From Halogranum gelatinilyticum (lineage in GTDB: Archaea > Halobacteriota > Halobacteria > Halobacteriales > Haloferacaceae), in contig NZ_FNHL01000002.1 in the NCBI RefSeq assembly GCF_900103715.1, positions 186,001-250,000 of the forward strand: a DNA stretch of 64,000 nt. Reading direction: 5' to 3'. The position numbers were made by a program, and so were the translations under genes. Below, piece by piece: positions 10,801-20,145 of this stretch. The notes under the pieces were generated by a model that saw only the letters and a list, made by a program, of their open reading frames with translations, did no database searches and was not told the origin of the DNA. The first letter of the stretch is position 1. Each line of letters opens with the position of its first letter.

Positions 10801-11007
10801 CACCGCAGCAGTATCGCACACCAACCAATCCTTCGGACTACTCATAACTGACGAGCGATAGCGACGGATCGTTTCGTATTGATATCGAACGACGAGACAC
10901 ATCACTGTCGACGCACGCTCGCCGCGCACCTCCCGCCGTGGCACTCCTCACCACCGTTCGCGCCCAATCCCCACTCGTTTTTACCCGGCAGACGGAACCC
11001 ACTCCCG

Positions 11008-12723
11008 ATGGACGACGACTTACGCGACCGCGTTCGAGCGGAGGCGGAGAAACACGCCCTGTTCAACGCGCTCAAACACGACAGCGACGCCGACGTGGGT
11101 GCCATCATGGGCCCGCTGATGGGCGAGAACCCCGACTTCCGTCCCCACGGGAGCGAAGTCCCCGGCATCGTCGGCGGCGTCGTCAGCGAGGTCAACGGCA
11201 TGGACACCGCCGAGAAGCGCGAGCGACTCGGTGAGCTCGCACCCGAGGAACTGGAGGAACTCGACTCCGAGGACGAAAAGGACGACCAGCTCCTGCCCGA
11301 CCTGCCGAACGTCGAGGAGTACGACGAGATTCGGATGCGCGTCGCGCCGAACCCCAACGGCCCGTGGCATATCGGCCACGCCCGCATGCCCGCCGTCATC
11401 GGGACGTACAAGGAGATGTACGACGGCTCGTTCCTGGTTCGCTTCGACGACACCGACCCCGAGACGAAGCGGCCGGACCTCTCGGCCTACGACGCCATCC
11501 TCGACGACATCGACTATCTCGGCTTCGAGCCGGACGAGGTCATCAAAGCCTCCGACCGCGTCGAGACCTACTACGACCACGCGCGGGAACTCATCGACCT
11601 CGGCGGGGCGTACACCTGCTCCTGCGGCGGTGAGGAGTTCTCCGACCTGAAGAACAGCGGCGAACCCTGCCCGCACCGCGACAAGGACGTCGAGACCGTC
11701 CACGAGGAGTTCGACGCGATGGTCGACGGCGACTACTCCTCCGGCGAGATGGTACTGCGCGTCAAGACCGACATCGAGCACAAGAACCCCGCGCTGCGCG
11801 ACTTCGTCGCCTTCCGGATGGTCGACACGCCGCACCCGCGAGAGGAAGCTGAGGACTACCGCGCGTGGCCGATGCTCGACTTCCAGTCCGGTATCGACGA
11901 CCAGCTGACGGGCGTCAGCCACATCATCCGCGGCATCGACCTGCAGGACTCCGCGAAACGCCAGCAGTTCGTCTACGACTACTTCGGCTGGGACTACCCC
12001 GAAGTGCTCCACTGGGGCCACGTCCAGGTCGACGAGTACGATATCAAGATGTCCACGTCGACCATCAAGCAGCTCATCGAGGACGGTGAACTCAACGGCT
12101 GGGACGACCCGCGCGCGCCGACCATCGGGAGCCTCCGCCGCCGCGGCATCCTCGGTTCGGCCATCGTTGACGCGATGGTCGGTCTCGGGATGTCGACCAG
12201 CGGTGTCGACCTCGCGATGTCGACGGTCTACGCCAACAACCGCGACATCGTCGACGACGAGGCGAACCGCTACTTCCTCGTCCGCGACGGCGTCGAGAAG
12301 GCCGTCGTCGGCGGACCCGAGGCCGGCGAGCCGCCGCTGCACCCCGACCACGAGGACCGCGGCCGTCGCCACATCCCCGTGCCCGGTGCAGTTCGCGTCG
12401 AACCCAACGACGTGCCCGCCAACGGCGAGCGCGTCTGGCTCAAGGGCTACGGCTGTGTCCGCCACACGCGCGACGCGTTCGAGTACACCGGCGACGACAT
12501 CAGTGCCGTCCGCGACGAGGGCGTCGACGTCATCCACTGGGTGCCCGCGGACGACACTGTCTCCGTGACGATGCGGACCGCCGACGGCGACGTCGAAGGC
12601 GAGGCCGAACCGGACTTCGCCGACGCCGACGTGGACGAGGTCGTCCAGTTCGAGCGGATCGGCTTCACCCGCGTCGACGAGCAGGGCGACGACGAGACCG
12701 TCGTCTACTGGACGCACAAGTAG
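11008..12723 (+). CDS. gltX: Glutamyl-tRNA synthetase (archaeal, GlnS-like type)
   Basis: A 571-residue class I synthetase. The HIGH motif is PNGPWHIGHAR (about residue 115-125) and the KMSKS loop is IKMSTSTIKQ (about residue 350). The C-terminal half is the beta-barrel anticodon-binding domain of the archaeal/eukaryotic type. As in other archaea, it probably charges tRNA-Glu and mischarges tRNA-Gln for amidotransfer. The ATG at 11008 has a T-rich box centred 27 bases upstream, so translation is leaderless; an in-frame upstream reading to 10879 is rejected. Confidence 0.96.
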   Translation: MDDDLRDRVRAEAEKHALFNALKHDSDADVGAIMGPLMGENPDFRPHGSEVPGIVGGVVSEVNGMDTAEKRERLGELAPEELEELDSEDEKDDQLLPDLPNVEEYDEIRMRVAPNPNGPWHIGHARMPAVIGTYKEMYDGSFLVRFDDTDPETKRPDLSAYDAILDDIDYLGFEPDEVIKASDRVETYYDHARELIDLGGAYTCSCGGEEFSDLKNSGEPCPHRDKDVETVHEEFDAMVDGDYSSGEMVLRVKTDIEHKNPALRDFVAFRMVDTPHPREEAEDYRAWPMLDFQSGIDDQLTGVSHIIRGIDLQDSAKRQQFVYDYFGWDYPEVLHWGHVQVDEYDIKMSTSTIKQLIEDGELNGWDDPRAPTIGSLRRRGILGSAIVDAMVGLGMSTSGVDLAMSTVYANNRDIVDDEANRYFLVRDGVEKAVVGGPEAGEPPLHPDHEDRGRRHIPVPGAVRVEPNDVPANGERVWLKGYGCVRHTRDAFEYTGDDISAVRDEGVDVIHWVPADDTVSVTMRTADGDVEGEAEPDFADADVDEVVQFERIGFTRVDEQGDDETVVYWTHK

Positions 12724-12765
12724 CGCGTCTCTGTCCGTCTCTTTCTCCTCTCTCCGGTCGACGGA

Positions 12766-13260
12766 TTACAGAAACACGACGACGAGCATCACGGCGAGCA
12801 CCGACGCCGTCAGGACGAGCTGCACCGCCGACGAGGCCAGCACGCCGACCGTCGCGTACGCGGCGGTCCGCAGGCTCTCGTCGACGTCGTCGTTACGGTA
12901 GTATTCGACGGCGAACACCGTCCCCGCGATACCCAGGAGGATGCCGAACGGCCCGGCGACGAAGAAGAGCGCGAAGCCGACGAGCGCGGCGACGCCGGTC
13001 GTCGTCAGCGACGCGCCGCCCGCGCGGGCCGCGATGGGTCCCGAGAAGTAGTCGACGACGAGTGCGACGAGTCCGAGCACCGTCACGCCTGCGAGGACGA
13101 GGAGACTCGGGACGGCGTAGCCCGTCGTCCACCAGTAGAGATAGACCCCGGCGAGCGACGCGAGCGCGCCCGGTACGAGCGGGAGGACGCTGCCGACGAC
13201 GCCGACGACGAGGAGGGCGAGCGCGACGAGTGCCAGCGGCTCCAGCGCGAGGAGTTCCAT
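12766..13260 (-). CDS. DUF456 family membrane protein
   Basis: A 164-residue protein with about five membrane helices and little soluble sequence. The pattern of glycine-rich helices, with a GPIAARAGGAS loop near residue 75 and GPFGILLG in the third helix, matches DUF456. Its function is unknown. It is convergent with gltX and divergent from the ferredoxin gene. Confidence 0.8.
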   Translation of the reverse strand: MELLALEPLALVALALLVVGVVGSVLPLVPGALASLAGVYLYWWTTGYAVPSLLVLAGVTVLGLVALVVDYFSGPIAARAGGASLTTTGVAALVGFALFFVAGPFGILLGIAGTVFAVEYYRNDDVDESLRTAAYATVGVLASSAVQLVLTASVLAVMLVVVFL

Positions 13261-13349
13261 AGGGGCGAGATGGCGGGCGTGGACAAATAGTCGGCGTCGT
13301 GACGCGGCCGTCTCGGCGGGACGTCGGGCGGTACGTCTGTAAGAACTAA

Positions 13350-13703
<354 letters not shown>

Positions 13704-13777
13704 AGCCGCTCTCGACCTTCTCGTCTTCTCCGCACGGTGAGCTGTCGCTGTGGTGGCCGATACTGTGCGAACTATTA

Positions 13778-13786
13778 TTATAAATT
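13778..13786 (+). promoter_or_regulatory. fixA operon promoter
   Basis: TTATAAATT is a strong TATA-like box centred about 37 bases before the fixA ATG at 13819, predicting a leader of about ten bases. It is followed by the fixA-fixB-fixC-orphan set with no gap above a few bases. Confidence 0.65.
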
Positions 13787-13818
13787 CGGACTATCACTAG
13801 CCACGAGGGATGTAACCA

Positions 13819-14958
13819 ATGCACACAGTCGTTCTGACGAAGGGAGTTCCCGACTTCCGCGAGGGGAAGGTATCGTTCGACGAAGACGGCCATCTGGAGC
13901 GCGGAAAGACGCCGACGGTGATGAACCCGAACGACGCGTTCGCGCTGGACGCGGCGTTACAGACACGGGTCCGACACGGCGGTCGCGTGACCGTGATGAG
14001 TATGGGGCCGCCGGGCTATCAGGAGGTGTTGGAGGAGGCGATGTCGTCGTCCTACGCCGACGACCTCTATCTCGTCTCCGACCGTGAGATGGCGGCCGCC
14101 GACACTTGGGCGACGGCCATCACGCTCAGCGCGGCCATCGAGCGGCTCGGGACGCCGGACCTGATTTTCGCGGGCTTCAAGACCGCAGACGGAGAGACGG
14201 GCCACACCGGCCCGCAGACCTGCTGGTGTCTCGACCTGCCCATCCTCACCCACGTCGTCTCGCTCGACGTCGACGAGGAGGCGGGCACAGTTCGCGCCGA
14301 GCGGCTCGTCGAGGGCGACATCACCGAGCGCGAGACGGTCGAGGCGTCGCTGCCCGCGTTCGTCATCGCCGATCCGGAGTTCACGCCGACCTACCGCTCC
14401 GCGTCGCACCGACTCACGCTCAAGGAACTCCGCGCCGTCGCGGCGGAGCGCGCCGCGAACTTCGAGGACCATCTCACCGTGTGGGACCACTCGGACCTGA
14501 ACCTCGACCCCGACTACATCGGCCTGGACGGCTCGCCGACCATCGTCTCGTCGGTCGACCCGATTCCGAAGGCCCCCGCCGAGCGCGAGGCCACGATGGT
14601 CTCGCCGACGGACCAGACGGCCATGGCCGAGGTCTTCGAGACGATGCAGCCCTTTGCGGCGGGCGGTGCTGGCACTGCCGACGCTGCTGCCGACGGCGGC
14701 GTCGAGACAGACGGTGGTGTCGAAACGGATGAAGGACTCGACACGGGAGACGGTCCCGAAACCGACGGCGGTGTCGACGTCGACGTCGCCCGCACGGACC
14801 TTCCGGCGGTGTTCCGCGCCGAGCCGACGGAACTCGTCGCCGTCGCCGAAGAGCCGACCGAACTCGCCGTCGTCGACGACGTGGCCGACGTTCCTGCCGT
14901 GGTCTTCTCACCGACTCCCGCGGACGACGCTGAGGCCGACGGAGGCGAGCGGCGATGA
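13819..14958 (+). CDS. fixA: Electron transfer flavoprotein beta subunit with C-terminal extension
   Basis: A 379-residue FixA/EtfB. The N-terminal 260 residues form the ETF beta fold (MHTVVLTKGVPDF start; DAFALDAAL; VMSMGPPGYQEVLEEAM; AGFKTADGETGHTGPQ; TYRSASHRLTLKELRA). Usual family length is about 260-280, so about 100 residues are extra: an acidic, repeat-like linker with several GGVETD/GGVDVD units, then a tail containing two EPTEL-type repeats. It pairs with FixB to carry FAD/AMP and passes electrons to FixC. The stop overlaps the fixB ATG by four bases. Confidence 0.93.
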   Translation: MHTVVLTKGVPDFREGKVSFDEDGHLERGKTPTVMNPNDAFALDAALQTRVRHGGRVTVMSMGPPGYQEVLEEAMSSSYADDLYLVSDREMAAADTWATAITLSAAIERLGTPDLIFAGFKTADGETGHTGPQTCWCLDLPILTHVVSLDVDEEAGTVRAERLVEGDITERETVEASLPAFVIADPEFTPTYRSASHRLTLKELRAVAAERAANFEDHLTVWDHSDLNLDPDYIGLDGSPTIVSSVDPIPKAPAEREATMVSPTDQTAMAEVFETMQPFAAGGAGTADAAADGGVETDGGVETDEGLDTGDGPETDGGVDVDVARTDLPAVFRAEPTELVAVAEEPTELAVVDDVADVPAVVFSPTPADDAEADGGERR

Positions 14959-16667
14959 CGCTCGACCCGAACGACTACGAGATGGCCGAACTCGGCCCCG
15001 CAATCAAGGACGTCGATGATCTCGACGAACTCCACTCGATTCTGGACGCCGAGAAGGAGGGACAGAACCGCGCTGGCGCGATCGCGCTCATCGAGAGCCG
15101 CATCGAGAAGTTCGAGGGCGACGGCGAGGAGGAAGTGGCGGACGCCGGTGAACTGGACCTCGAGGAGATGTCGACCGCCGACGTCGGCAACGCCGTGCAG
15201 TCCATCGACGAGGTGGCCGACCTCCGAGACCTGCTCGACCGCGAGAAGGAAGGGCAAGACCGCAAGGGCGTCAAGCGACTCATCGAGAGCCGCATCGACT
15301 CCATCGAAGGCAGCGAGGAGCGCGACGATGTCGACGTCGAAGCCGTCGAGGAGCTGCCGCCGGAGGAGAAGCATCCGGACCTCTCGCATCCGACCGCCGA
15401 CAAGCGGCACGTCCGCGCGCTCCACGGCGGCGTCTACCGCGACCTCTGGGTCTACTGTGAGACGCAAGCGGGCGAGCTGGTCGACGTCTCGAAGGAGATG
15501 CTCGGGAAGTCCCGCGAGCTGATGGACGACTACAACGACCGCTACGACACCGACGAGCGGGTCGTCGCGGTGCTCATCGGCGACGACGTCTCGAAGCACA
15601 CCGACGACGTGATCGCCTACGGCGCGGACGTCGTCGTCGTCCACGAGGACGAACGATTGAGTCGGTTCCAACACAAACCCTTCTGCGAGCTCTTCTGCGA
15701 CATGGCACGCGGCGGCGCGAGCCACGACGGCGGCGAGGTTTCTGGAGGAAGAGACGCGGACTGGCGCGACTACGACAAGCCGCGCTACGTGCTGTTCCCG
15801 GCGACGAACAACGGCCGAGACCTCTCGGCGCAGGTGCAGGCCGAGCTCGACTCGGGGCTGGCGAGCGACTGTTCGGACCTCTACATCGAGGACACGGTCA
15901 TCTCAAACCCCGTCAAGACCGGCGTCGCGGGCGAGAAGAAGACCTTCGAGCGCGTCCTGCACATGAAGCGGCCGGACTTCTCGGGCTTCGAATATTCGAC
16001 CATCCTCTGTCTCGACAACCCGCGACGCGAGTTCCATCCGCAGGGAGGTTCGGTCATTCCGGGGAGCTTCGAGATTCCCGACCCGGACCACGAACGCGAG
16101 GGCGAGGTCGTTCGCCACGAGGCCGACCTCGACGACGACTGGTTCAGCGTCTCCGTAACCGGCTACGAGAAACTGGACGAGGGCGTCGACCTGACCGGCC
16201 GCGACGTCATCGTCGCCGTCGGCCGGGGCATCGGCGACGACCCGACGCGGGGTATCGAACTCGCGGTCGACCTCGCCAACGCCTTCGAGGACGCCGACGT
16301 CGGCGTCTCGCGGGGCATCGTCACCGGCTCCTACCAGTTCGACGGCCACGTCGAGCGGTACACCCACGAGGACCGCCAGATCGGCGAGACGGGACAGGTC
16401 GTCGCGCCGAAGCTCTACATCGCCGCCGGCATCTCCGGGGCGGTCCAGCACAAGGTCGGCATGGACGAATCCGACGTCATCGTCGCCGTCAACACCGACC
16501 CCGAGGCGCGTATCCGCGACTTCTCGGACTACTTCGTCGAGGGCGACCTCTTCGAGGTGCTGCCCCGACTGACAGAGGCGCTGAAGAACGGCGAGTTCGA
16601 AGCCGCGCTCGCCGAAACGCCGCCGGGTGGGCCCGCCGTGACCGACGGAGGTGACGGCGATGAGTGA
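14955..16667 (+). CDS. fixB: Electron transfer flavoprotein alpha subunit with N-terminal duplicated domain
   Basis: A 570-residue FixB/EtfA, well above the usual 310-330. The C-terminal half has the FAD-binding signature QIGETGQVVAPKLYIAAGIS and the closing NTDPEARIRDFSDYFVEGD. The first 130 residues contain two tandem copies (residues about 12-54 and 76-118) of a helical unit ending E-K-E-G-Q-(N/D)-R and LIESRI. The unit resembles a short helix-turn-helix or SAP-like fold, but I do not recognise the family. The ETF alpha N-terminal domain begins near residue 150 (RHVRALHGGVYRDLWVYCE). Overlaps fixA by four and fixC by eight bases. Confidence 0.93.
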   Translation: MTLDPNDYEMAELGPAIKDVDDLDELHSILDAEKEGQNRAGAIALIESRIEKFEGDGEEEVADAGELDLEEMSTADVGNAVQSIDEVADLRDLLDREKEGQDRKGVKRLIESRIDSIEGSEERDDVDVEAVEELPPEEKHPDLSHPTADKRHVRALHGGVYRDLWVYCETQAGELVDVSKEMLGKSRELMDDYNDRYDTDERVVAVLIGDDVSKHTDDVIAYGADVVVVHEDERLSRFQHKPFCELFCDMARGGASHDGGEVSGGRDADWRDYDKPRYVLFPATNNGRDLSAQVQAELDSGLASDCSDLYIEDTVISNPVKTGVAGEKKTFERVLHMKRPDFSGFEYSTILCLDNPRREFHPQGGSVIPGSFEIPDPDHEREGEVVRHEADLDDDWFSVSVTGYEKLDEGVDLTGRDVIVAVGRGIGDDPTRGIELAVDLANAFEDADVGVSRGIVTGSYQFDGHVERYTHEDRQIGETGQVVAPKLYIAAGISGAVQHKVGMDESDVIVAVNTDPEARIRDFSDYFVEGDLFEVLPRLTEALKNGEFEAALAETPPGGPAVTDGGDGDE

Positions 16668-18351
16668 GTCCGAGCGGCCACCCGAGAGCGAGGCGCGCGA
16701 ACACTACGAGGCCGTCGTCGTCGGCGCGGGACCGGGCGGGGCGGCCGCCGCGGCGACGTTCGCGAACTACGGCATCGAGACGCTCGTCCTCGAACTCGGC
16801 GTCGAAGCCGGGGCGAAGAACGTCTCCGGCGGGCTCATCTACGCCGAAGAGTCCGCGCCGTACACCATCGACGACCTCTTTCCGGGGTTCCGCGAGGCGG
16901 CCGCCGAACGGCCCATCACGGAGTACTACATCCACAACGTCGCGGGCGACCGGGTCAAGACGTTCGACCTGACGGACCTCCACGAACACGATACCGAGTG
17001 GTCCGACGCCGTCCTCCGGCGGACGATGGACTCGTGGCTGGCCGAGCAGGTCCACGAGAAGACGAAGGAGACCGGCGGCGGCCTCCTGACGGGCGTCCGC
17101 GTCAACGGCCTCCTGCGGGAGAACGGCCGCATCGTCGGCGTCACCTGCGACGAACTCGACCCCATCACGGCCGACATCGTCGTCGCCGCCGACGGCGTCA
17201 CCTCCGAGCTGGCGCGCGAAGCCGGCCTGATGGACTGGGAACGCCCTGAGGAGTGGTTCCAGGGCGTCAAGGCCGTGGTGGATATGCCGCACGACCGTAT
17301 CGCCGAACGGTTCGGCGTCGACGACGACGAGGGCGTGGCCCATCTGTTCTCGGGCGACCTGTTCCAGGACGTCCGCGGCGGGGGGTTCCTCTACACGAAC
17401 CGCGCGTCGCTCTCCATCGGGACGGTGTTCCATCTGGACAGCCTCGTCGCCGAGCAGGCCGAACCGCACCAGTTGCTCGACGGCCTGCTCACGCATCCGC
17501 TGCTCGCCGAGTGGCTCGGCGACGACTACACCGAGTTGGAGTACTCGGCGAAGCTCGTGCCCGACTCGAAGAAGGTCGCCCTGCGCGAGCCGTACAAAGA
17601 CAACCTCGTCGTCGTCGGCGACGCCGCCGGCCAGATGCAGGCGCAGGGCCCCATCATCAAGGGGATGAACCACGCCGTCACGGCGGGCGCGCTCGCCGCC
17701 GAGGCCTACGCCGAGGCGAAGTCGCGCAACAGCCCCGAGTCGGCGGGCGCGCTCTACGCGCAGAAACTCCGCGACGAGGGCGTGATGGACAAGCTCCGGC
17801 CGCGGGGATACGACGTCGTGAGCGCGCTCGGCGAGCGCGAGCCCGTCGCGAGCCTCACCGACGCCGTTCTCACCTCGCCGGTCGGTCGACTCGGCGTCCG
17901 CGCGCTCGGCGGCCAGCTCGAACGGCTCTACAACACCTCGGCGTTGTCGATGCTGATTCCGGACACGAAGACGCCGTACGTCACCCTGCCGCGAATCATC
18001 GCGGAGGAACTCGGCGAACCCGTCGTCGACGAGAGCCGCGTCCAGCCGCCGAGTCTGGAGGAGCGCATCGGCGCGCTGACCTACGACACCGACGTCGGCA
18101 ACGCCCACATCGTCCTGCAGGACAACTCCTTCGAGGCGAGCGGCGCGGCCGTCTCGGCCTGCCCGGTCAGCGCGGTCGACTTCGGCGGCGGCTGTTACCG
18201 CGAGGAGACGGTCAAGACCAACGGCAGCGAGGAGCGCGTCGTGAGTCTCGATACCCAGCCCTGCGTCGAGTGTGGGACCTGTGCTGTCGTCGCCGACACC
18301 GACTGGAACCATCCGAGCGGTGGCAAGGGAATCGAGTTCAGACAGGGGTGA
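16660..18351 (+). CDS. fixC: FixC flavoprotein (ETF-quinone oxidoreductase-like) fused to a FixX-type ferredoxin domain
   Basis: A 563-residue flavoprotein. The FAD Rossmann motif is VVVGAGPGGAAAA near residue 22, and a second FAD motif is VVVGDAAGQMQAQGP near residue 325. Residues from about 440 on hold a 4Fe-4S domain: SACPVSAV, then CVECGTC, and the end DWNHPSGGKGIEFRQG, which matches FixX/ETF-QO C termini. FixC and FixX are usually separate genes in nitrogen-fixing bacteria; here they are one protein, like mitochondrial ETF-QO. It probably reduces the menaquinone pool with electrons from FixAB. Starts inside the end of fixB. Confidence 0.93.
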   Translation: MSESERPPESEAREHYEAVVVGAGPGGAAAAATFANYGIETLVLELGVEAGAKNVSGGLIYAEESAPYTIDDLFPGFREAAAERPITEYYIHNVAGDRVKTFDLTDLHEHDTEWSDAVLRRTMDSWLAEQVHEKTKETGGGLLTGVRVNGLLRENGRIVGVTCDELDPITADIVVAADGVTSELAREAGLMDWERPEEWFQGVKAVVDMPHDRIAERFGVDDDEGVAHLFSGDLFQDVRGGGFLYTNRASLSIGTVFHLDSLVAEQAEPHQLLDGLLTHPLLAEWLGDDYTELEYSAKLVPDSKKVALREPYKDNLVVVGDAAGQMQAQGPIIKGMNHAVTAGALAAEAYAEAKSRNSPESAGALYAQKLRDEGVMDKLRPRGYDVVSALGEREPVASLTDAVLTSPVGRLGVRALGGQLERLYNTSALSMLIPDTKTPYVTLPRIIAEELGEPVVDESRVQPPSLEERIGALTYDTDVGNAHIVLQDNSFEASGAAVSACPVSAVDFGGGCYREETVKTNGSEERVVSLDTQPCVECGTCAVVADTDWNHPSGGKGIEFRQG

Positions 18352-18354
18352 ACG

Positions 18355-18810
18355 ATGGGCGACACAGACGACGCGGCGGCTGAGCTGGGGACGACGGGGG
18401 GAGACGCGCCGACCGACGGGTCGGCCGACGTGGCCCACTCGGGCTACGTCCACCGCATCCGCGACCTCGCCGACGAGGCGCGAGCCGCGCGCGAGTCGTT
18501 CGCGCCGCCCGAGGCGACGAGCGAACCGCCCGACGAGCGAGCACTCCGGTGTGCCAGAGACGGGGTTGGTCCGGTCGTCGGTCTCTACGTCGAGGCCCAC
18601 ACCGCCCAGTGGGACGTGGCCTTCTCGGCCGAAGAGCTACGCTTGCTCCACCGCGCGCTCAACGACTGGCTGACGTGCTACGCGCAGTGCTACGGCGTCG
18701 ACCTCGACGCGTCGTTCTCGATTCGCGAGGCCGCCGAGATGCTGCTCAAGACGCACAACGTCCGCGACACGGCCCAACTCCTGACCTGCGTCCCGTCGCG
18801 ACGCGAGTGA
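18355..18810 (+). CDS. Unrecognised protein at the end of the fix operon
   Basis: A 151-residue protein starting three bases after fixC, so it is very likely co-transcribed and possibly a partner of the complex. The first 35 residues are low-complexity and acidic. The rest is predicted helical, with four cysteines, two of them spaced C-x3-C (CYAQC, near residue 105), plus one near residue 63 and one near the C terminus (LLTCV). No membrane segment. I do not recognise a family. Confidence 0.75.
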   Translation: MGDTDDAAAELGTTGGDAPTDGSADVAHSGYVHRIRDLADEARAARESFAPPEATSEPPDERALRCARDGVGPVVGLYVEAHTAQWDVAFSAEELRLLHRALNDWLTCYAQCYGVDLDASFSIREAAEMLLKTHNVRDTAQLLTCVPSRRE

Positions 18811-18921
18811 CCGACCCGACAGTCACGGCAGCGGGGTAAGTGCCGACGGTCGCGGTAGCGGGAAGATGTTGCCAGCCGCGGTAGCGAGGGGGGTGTCGAC
18901 GGCGACGCGGACTCTCTCGTG

Positions 18922-18945
18922 TATAATTATCACGAACAACAATTA
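18922..18945 (+). promoter_or_regulatory. Promoter with inverted repeat before the HTH-GNAT gene
   Basis: ATAATT and AATTAT are separated by 12 bases, and the first half doubles as a TATA-like element about 45 bases before the ATG at 18972. The encoded protein carries a winged-helix domain, so self-regulation through this site is possible but not shown. Confidence 0.4.
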
Positions 18946-18971
18946 TGTACTGTGGCGTGGTAACAGTCTGC

Positions 18972-19706
18972 ATGGAGATCACGGAGAGGTTGAACTTCGA
19001 CCACAAGGACCGCAAGGACGTCTACGACTACATCGAGAGCAACGGAACCGTCCGCGAGGACGAGGTTCGTCGGGCACTCAGGATGGACCCCGGCGCGCTC
19101 GGCGCGCATCTGACCATCCTCCGACGTGACGGCTACATCCGAAAGGTCGGCGACAAGGTACAGGTCGCCTACGAGGAGGAGGAAGCCCAGACTCACAAGT
19201 CCGACGGCGTCGAGTTCACCATCCGGTCGGCCCAGGAGGTCGACCTCGACCGGCTCGTCGACACAATCCACGAGGTCGCCGAAGAGGGCACCTACATCGA
19301 GGCCGAGACGGTCGCCGACGTCATCGACCACGAGGAGGTCATCCTCCGACACAACGAGACCGGCTCGCGGATGTTCTTCGTCGCCAGCGTCGACGACGAC
19401 GTCGTCGGCTGGGTCCACCTCGACCTGCCCGAGGCCGAGAAACTGAGCCACACCGCCGTCCTCACGGTCGGCCTGCGCTCGGAGTTCCGCGGCCACGGCA
19501 TCGGCACGAAGCTCCTCGAACGCGGCACCGAGTGGGCGCGCGGGCACAGCTTCGAGAAGCTCTACAACAGCGTCCCGGCGACGAACGACCAAGCCATCGC
19601 GTTCCTCGAAGGCCACGGCTGGAAGACCGAGGCCGTCCGCGAGGACCACTACAAGATGAACGGCGACTACGTCGACGAAGTGATGATGGCCGCCGACCTC
19701 CGGTAA
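18972..19706 (+). CDS. Winged-helix plus GNAT N-acetyltransferase
   Basis: A 244-residue two-domain protein. Residues 1-70 resemble a winged helix (DVYDYIESNGTVREDEVRR, then a recognition helix GALGAHLTILRRDGYIRKV). Residues 80-235 are a GNAT fold, with acetyl-CoA motif A LRSEFRGHGIGTKLLERG and motif B near ATNDQAIAFLEGHGW. Haloarchaea have several such fusions; the acetylated substrate is unknown. The ATG at 18972 places the winged helix at the N terminus; an in-frame ATG at 18945 adds a cysteine-containing stretch. Confidence 0.88.
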   Translation: MEITERLNFDHKDRKDVYDYIESNGTVREDEVRRALRMDPGALGAHLTILRRDGYIRKVGDKVQVAYEEEEAQTHKSDGVEFTIRSAQEVDLDRLVDTIHEVAEEGTYIEAETVADVIDHEEVILRHNETGSRMFFVASVDDDVVGWVHLDLPEAEKLSHTAVLTVGLRSEFRGHGIGTKLLERGTEWARGHSFEKLYNSVPATNDQAIAFLEGHGWKTEAVREDHYKMNGDYVDEVMMAADLR

Positions 19707-19809
19707 TCACCTCGAAACCGTTCCCAGTTCTCCGTTTTTTCACGGTCGCCAGCGACGACGTCGTGTCACCCGCCGATACGTTCTTGCCGGACGGTAGTGA
19801 AATCGAAGT

Positions 19810-20136
19810 ATGCTCTCGCCCTCCATCCGAGCCGCCGCGAAACGCGTCGTCGCCGGTGCGTTTCTGCTGTATTCGCTGGCCGCGCTCGGTCTCTACTGGA
19901 ACTACATCGTCACCTCGCGGACGCTCTCCGCACTCCTCGTGGACCCGTTCGGCTCGACGTTCACGCTCGCCGTCACGGCGATGTCTCTCGGTGTCGCTGT
20001 CGGGAGCCTCGGTGTCGCGACGGAGACGCTCGACCGCCACCGCGCCGGCTATCTCCGCGCGATGCGTGTCTGCGGCGCGGTCGGACTCGTCGGCGTTGGC
20101 GGGCTTCTCGTGGCCACCGTCGTCAGCGGACTCTGA
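19810..20136 (+). CDS. Small membrane protein, unknown
   Basis: A 108-residue protein with three membrane segments (about 13-32, 45-68 and 82-106). It begins with a basic, amphipathic N terminus (SIRAAAKR). No family recognised; it ends nine bases before the stop of the convergent zinc microprotein. Confidence 0.65.
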   Translation: MLSPSIRAAAKRVVAGAFLLYSLAALGLYWNYIVTSRTLSALLVDPFGSTFTLAVTAMSLGVAVGSLGVATETLDRHRAGYLRAMRVCGAVGLVGVGGLLVATVVSGL

Positions 20137-20145
20137 GCGTTCCGC

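Larger units (their letters stand above)
10324..11007. other. 684-bp intergenic region, AT-richer, repeat-bearing
   Basis: The region between a minus-strand membrane protein and gltX is clearly less GC-rich than its neighbours from about 10380 to 10870. It holds a 51-bp tandem repeat and a 21-bp degenerate repeat (listed separately). Several frames are open on both strands, because the repeats lack stop codons, but their translations are rich in N, Q, R and T rather than acidic. I do not support a gene here. The end (10977-10985, GTTTTTACC) is the gltX promoter box. Confidence 0.6.

Noticed and set aside
10525-10830. CRISPR array
   Set aside because: Units are directly tandem with no unique spacers, and no cas gene is near.
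10374-10847. Open frames across the repeat region that could encode a 157-residue protein
   Set aside because: All frames are open only because the repeats lack stops; the translations are rich in N, Q, R and T, unlike acidic haloarchaeal proteins, and no promoter or Shine-Dalgarno fits.
16489-18600. A 703-codon frame antisense to fixC
   Set aside because: High GC makes long antisense frames common; its product is arginine- and valine-rich with no motif, while the opposite strand has a clear flavoprotein.
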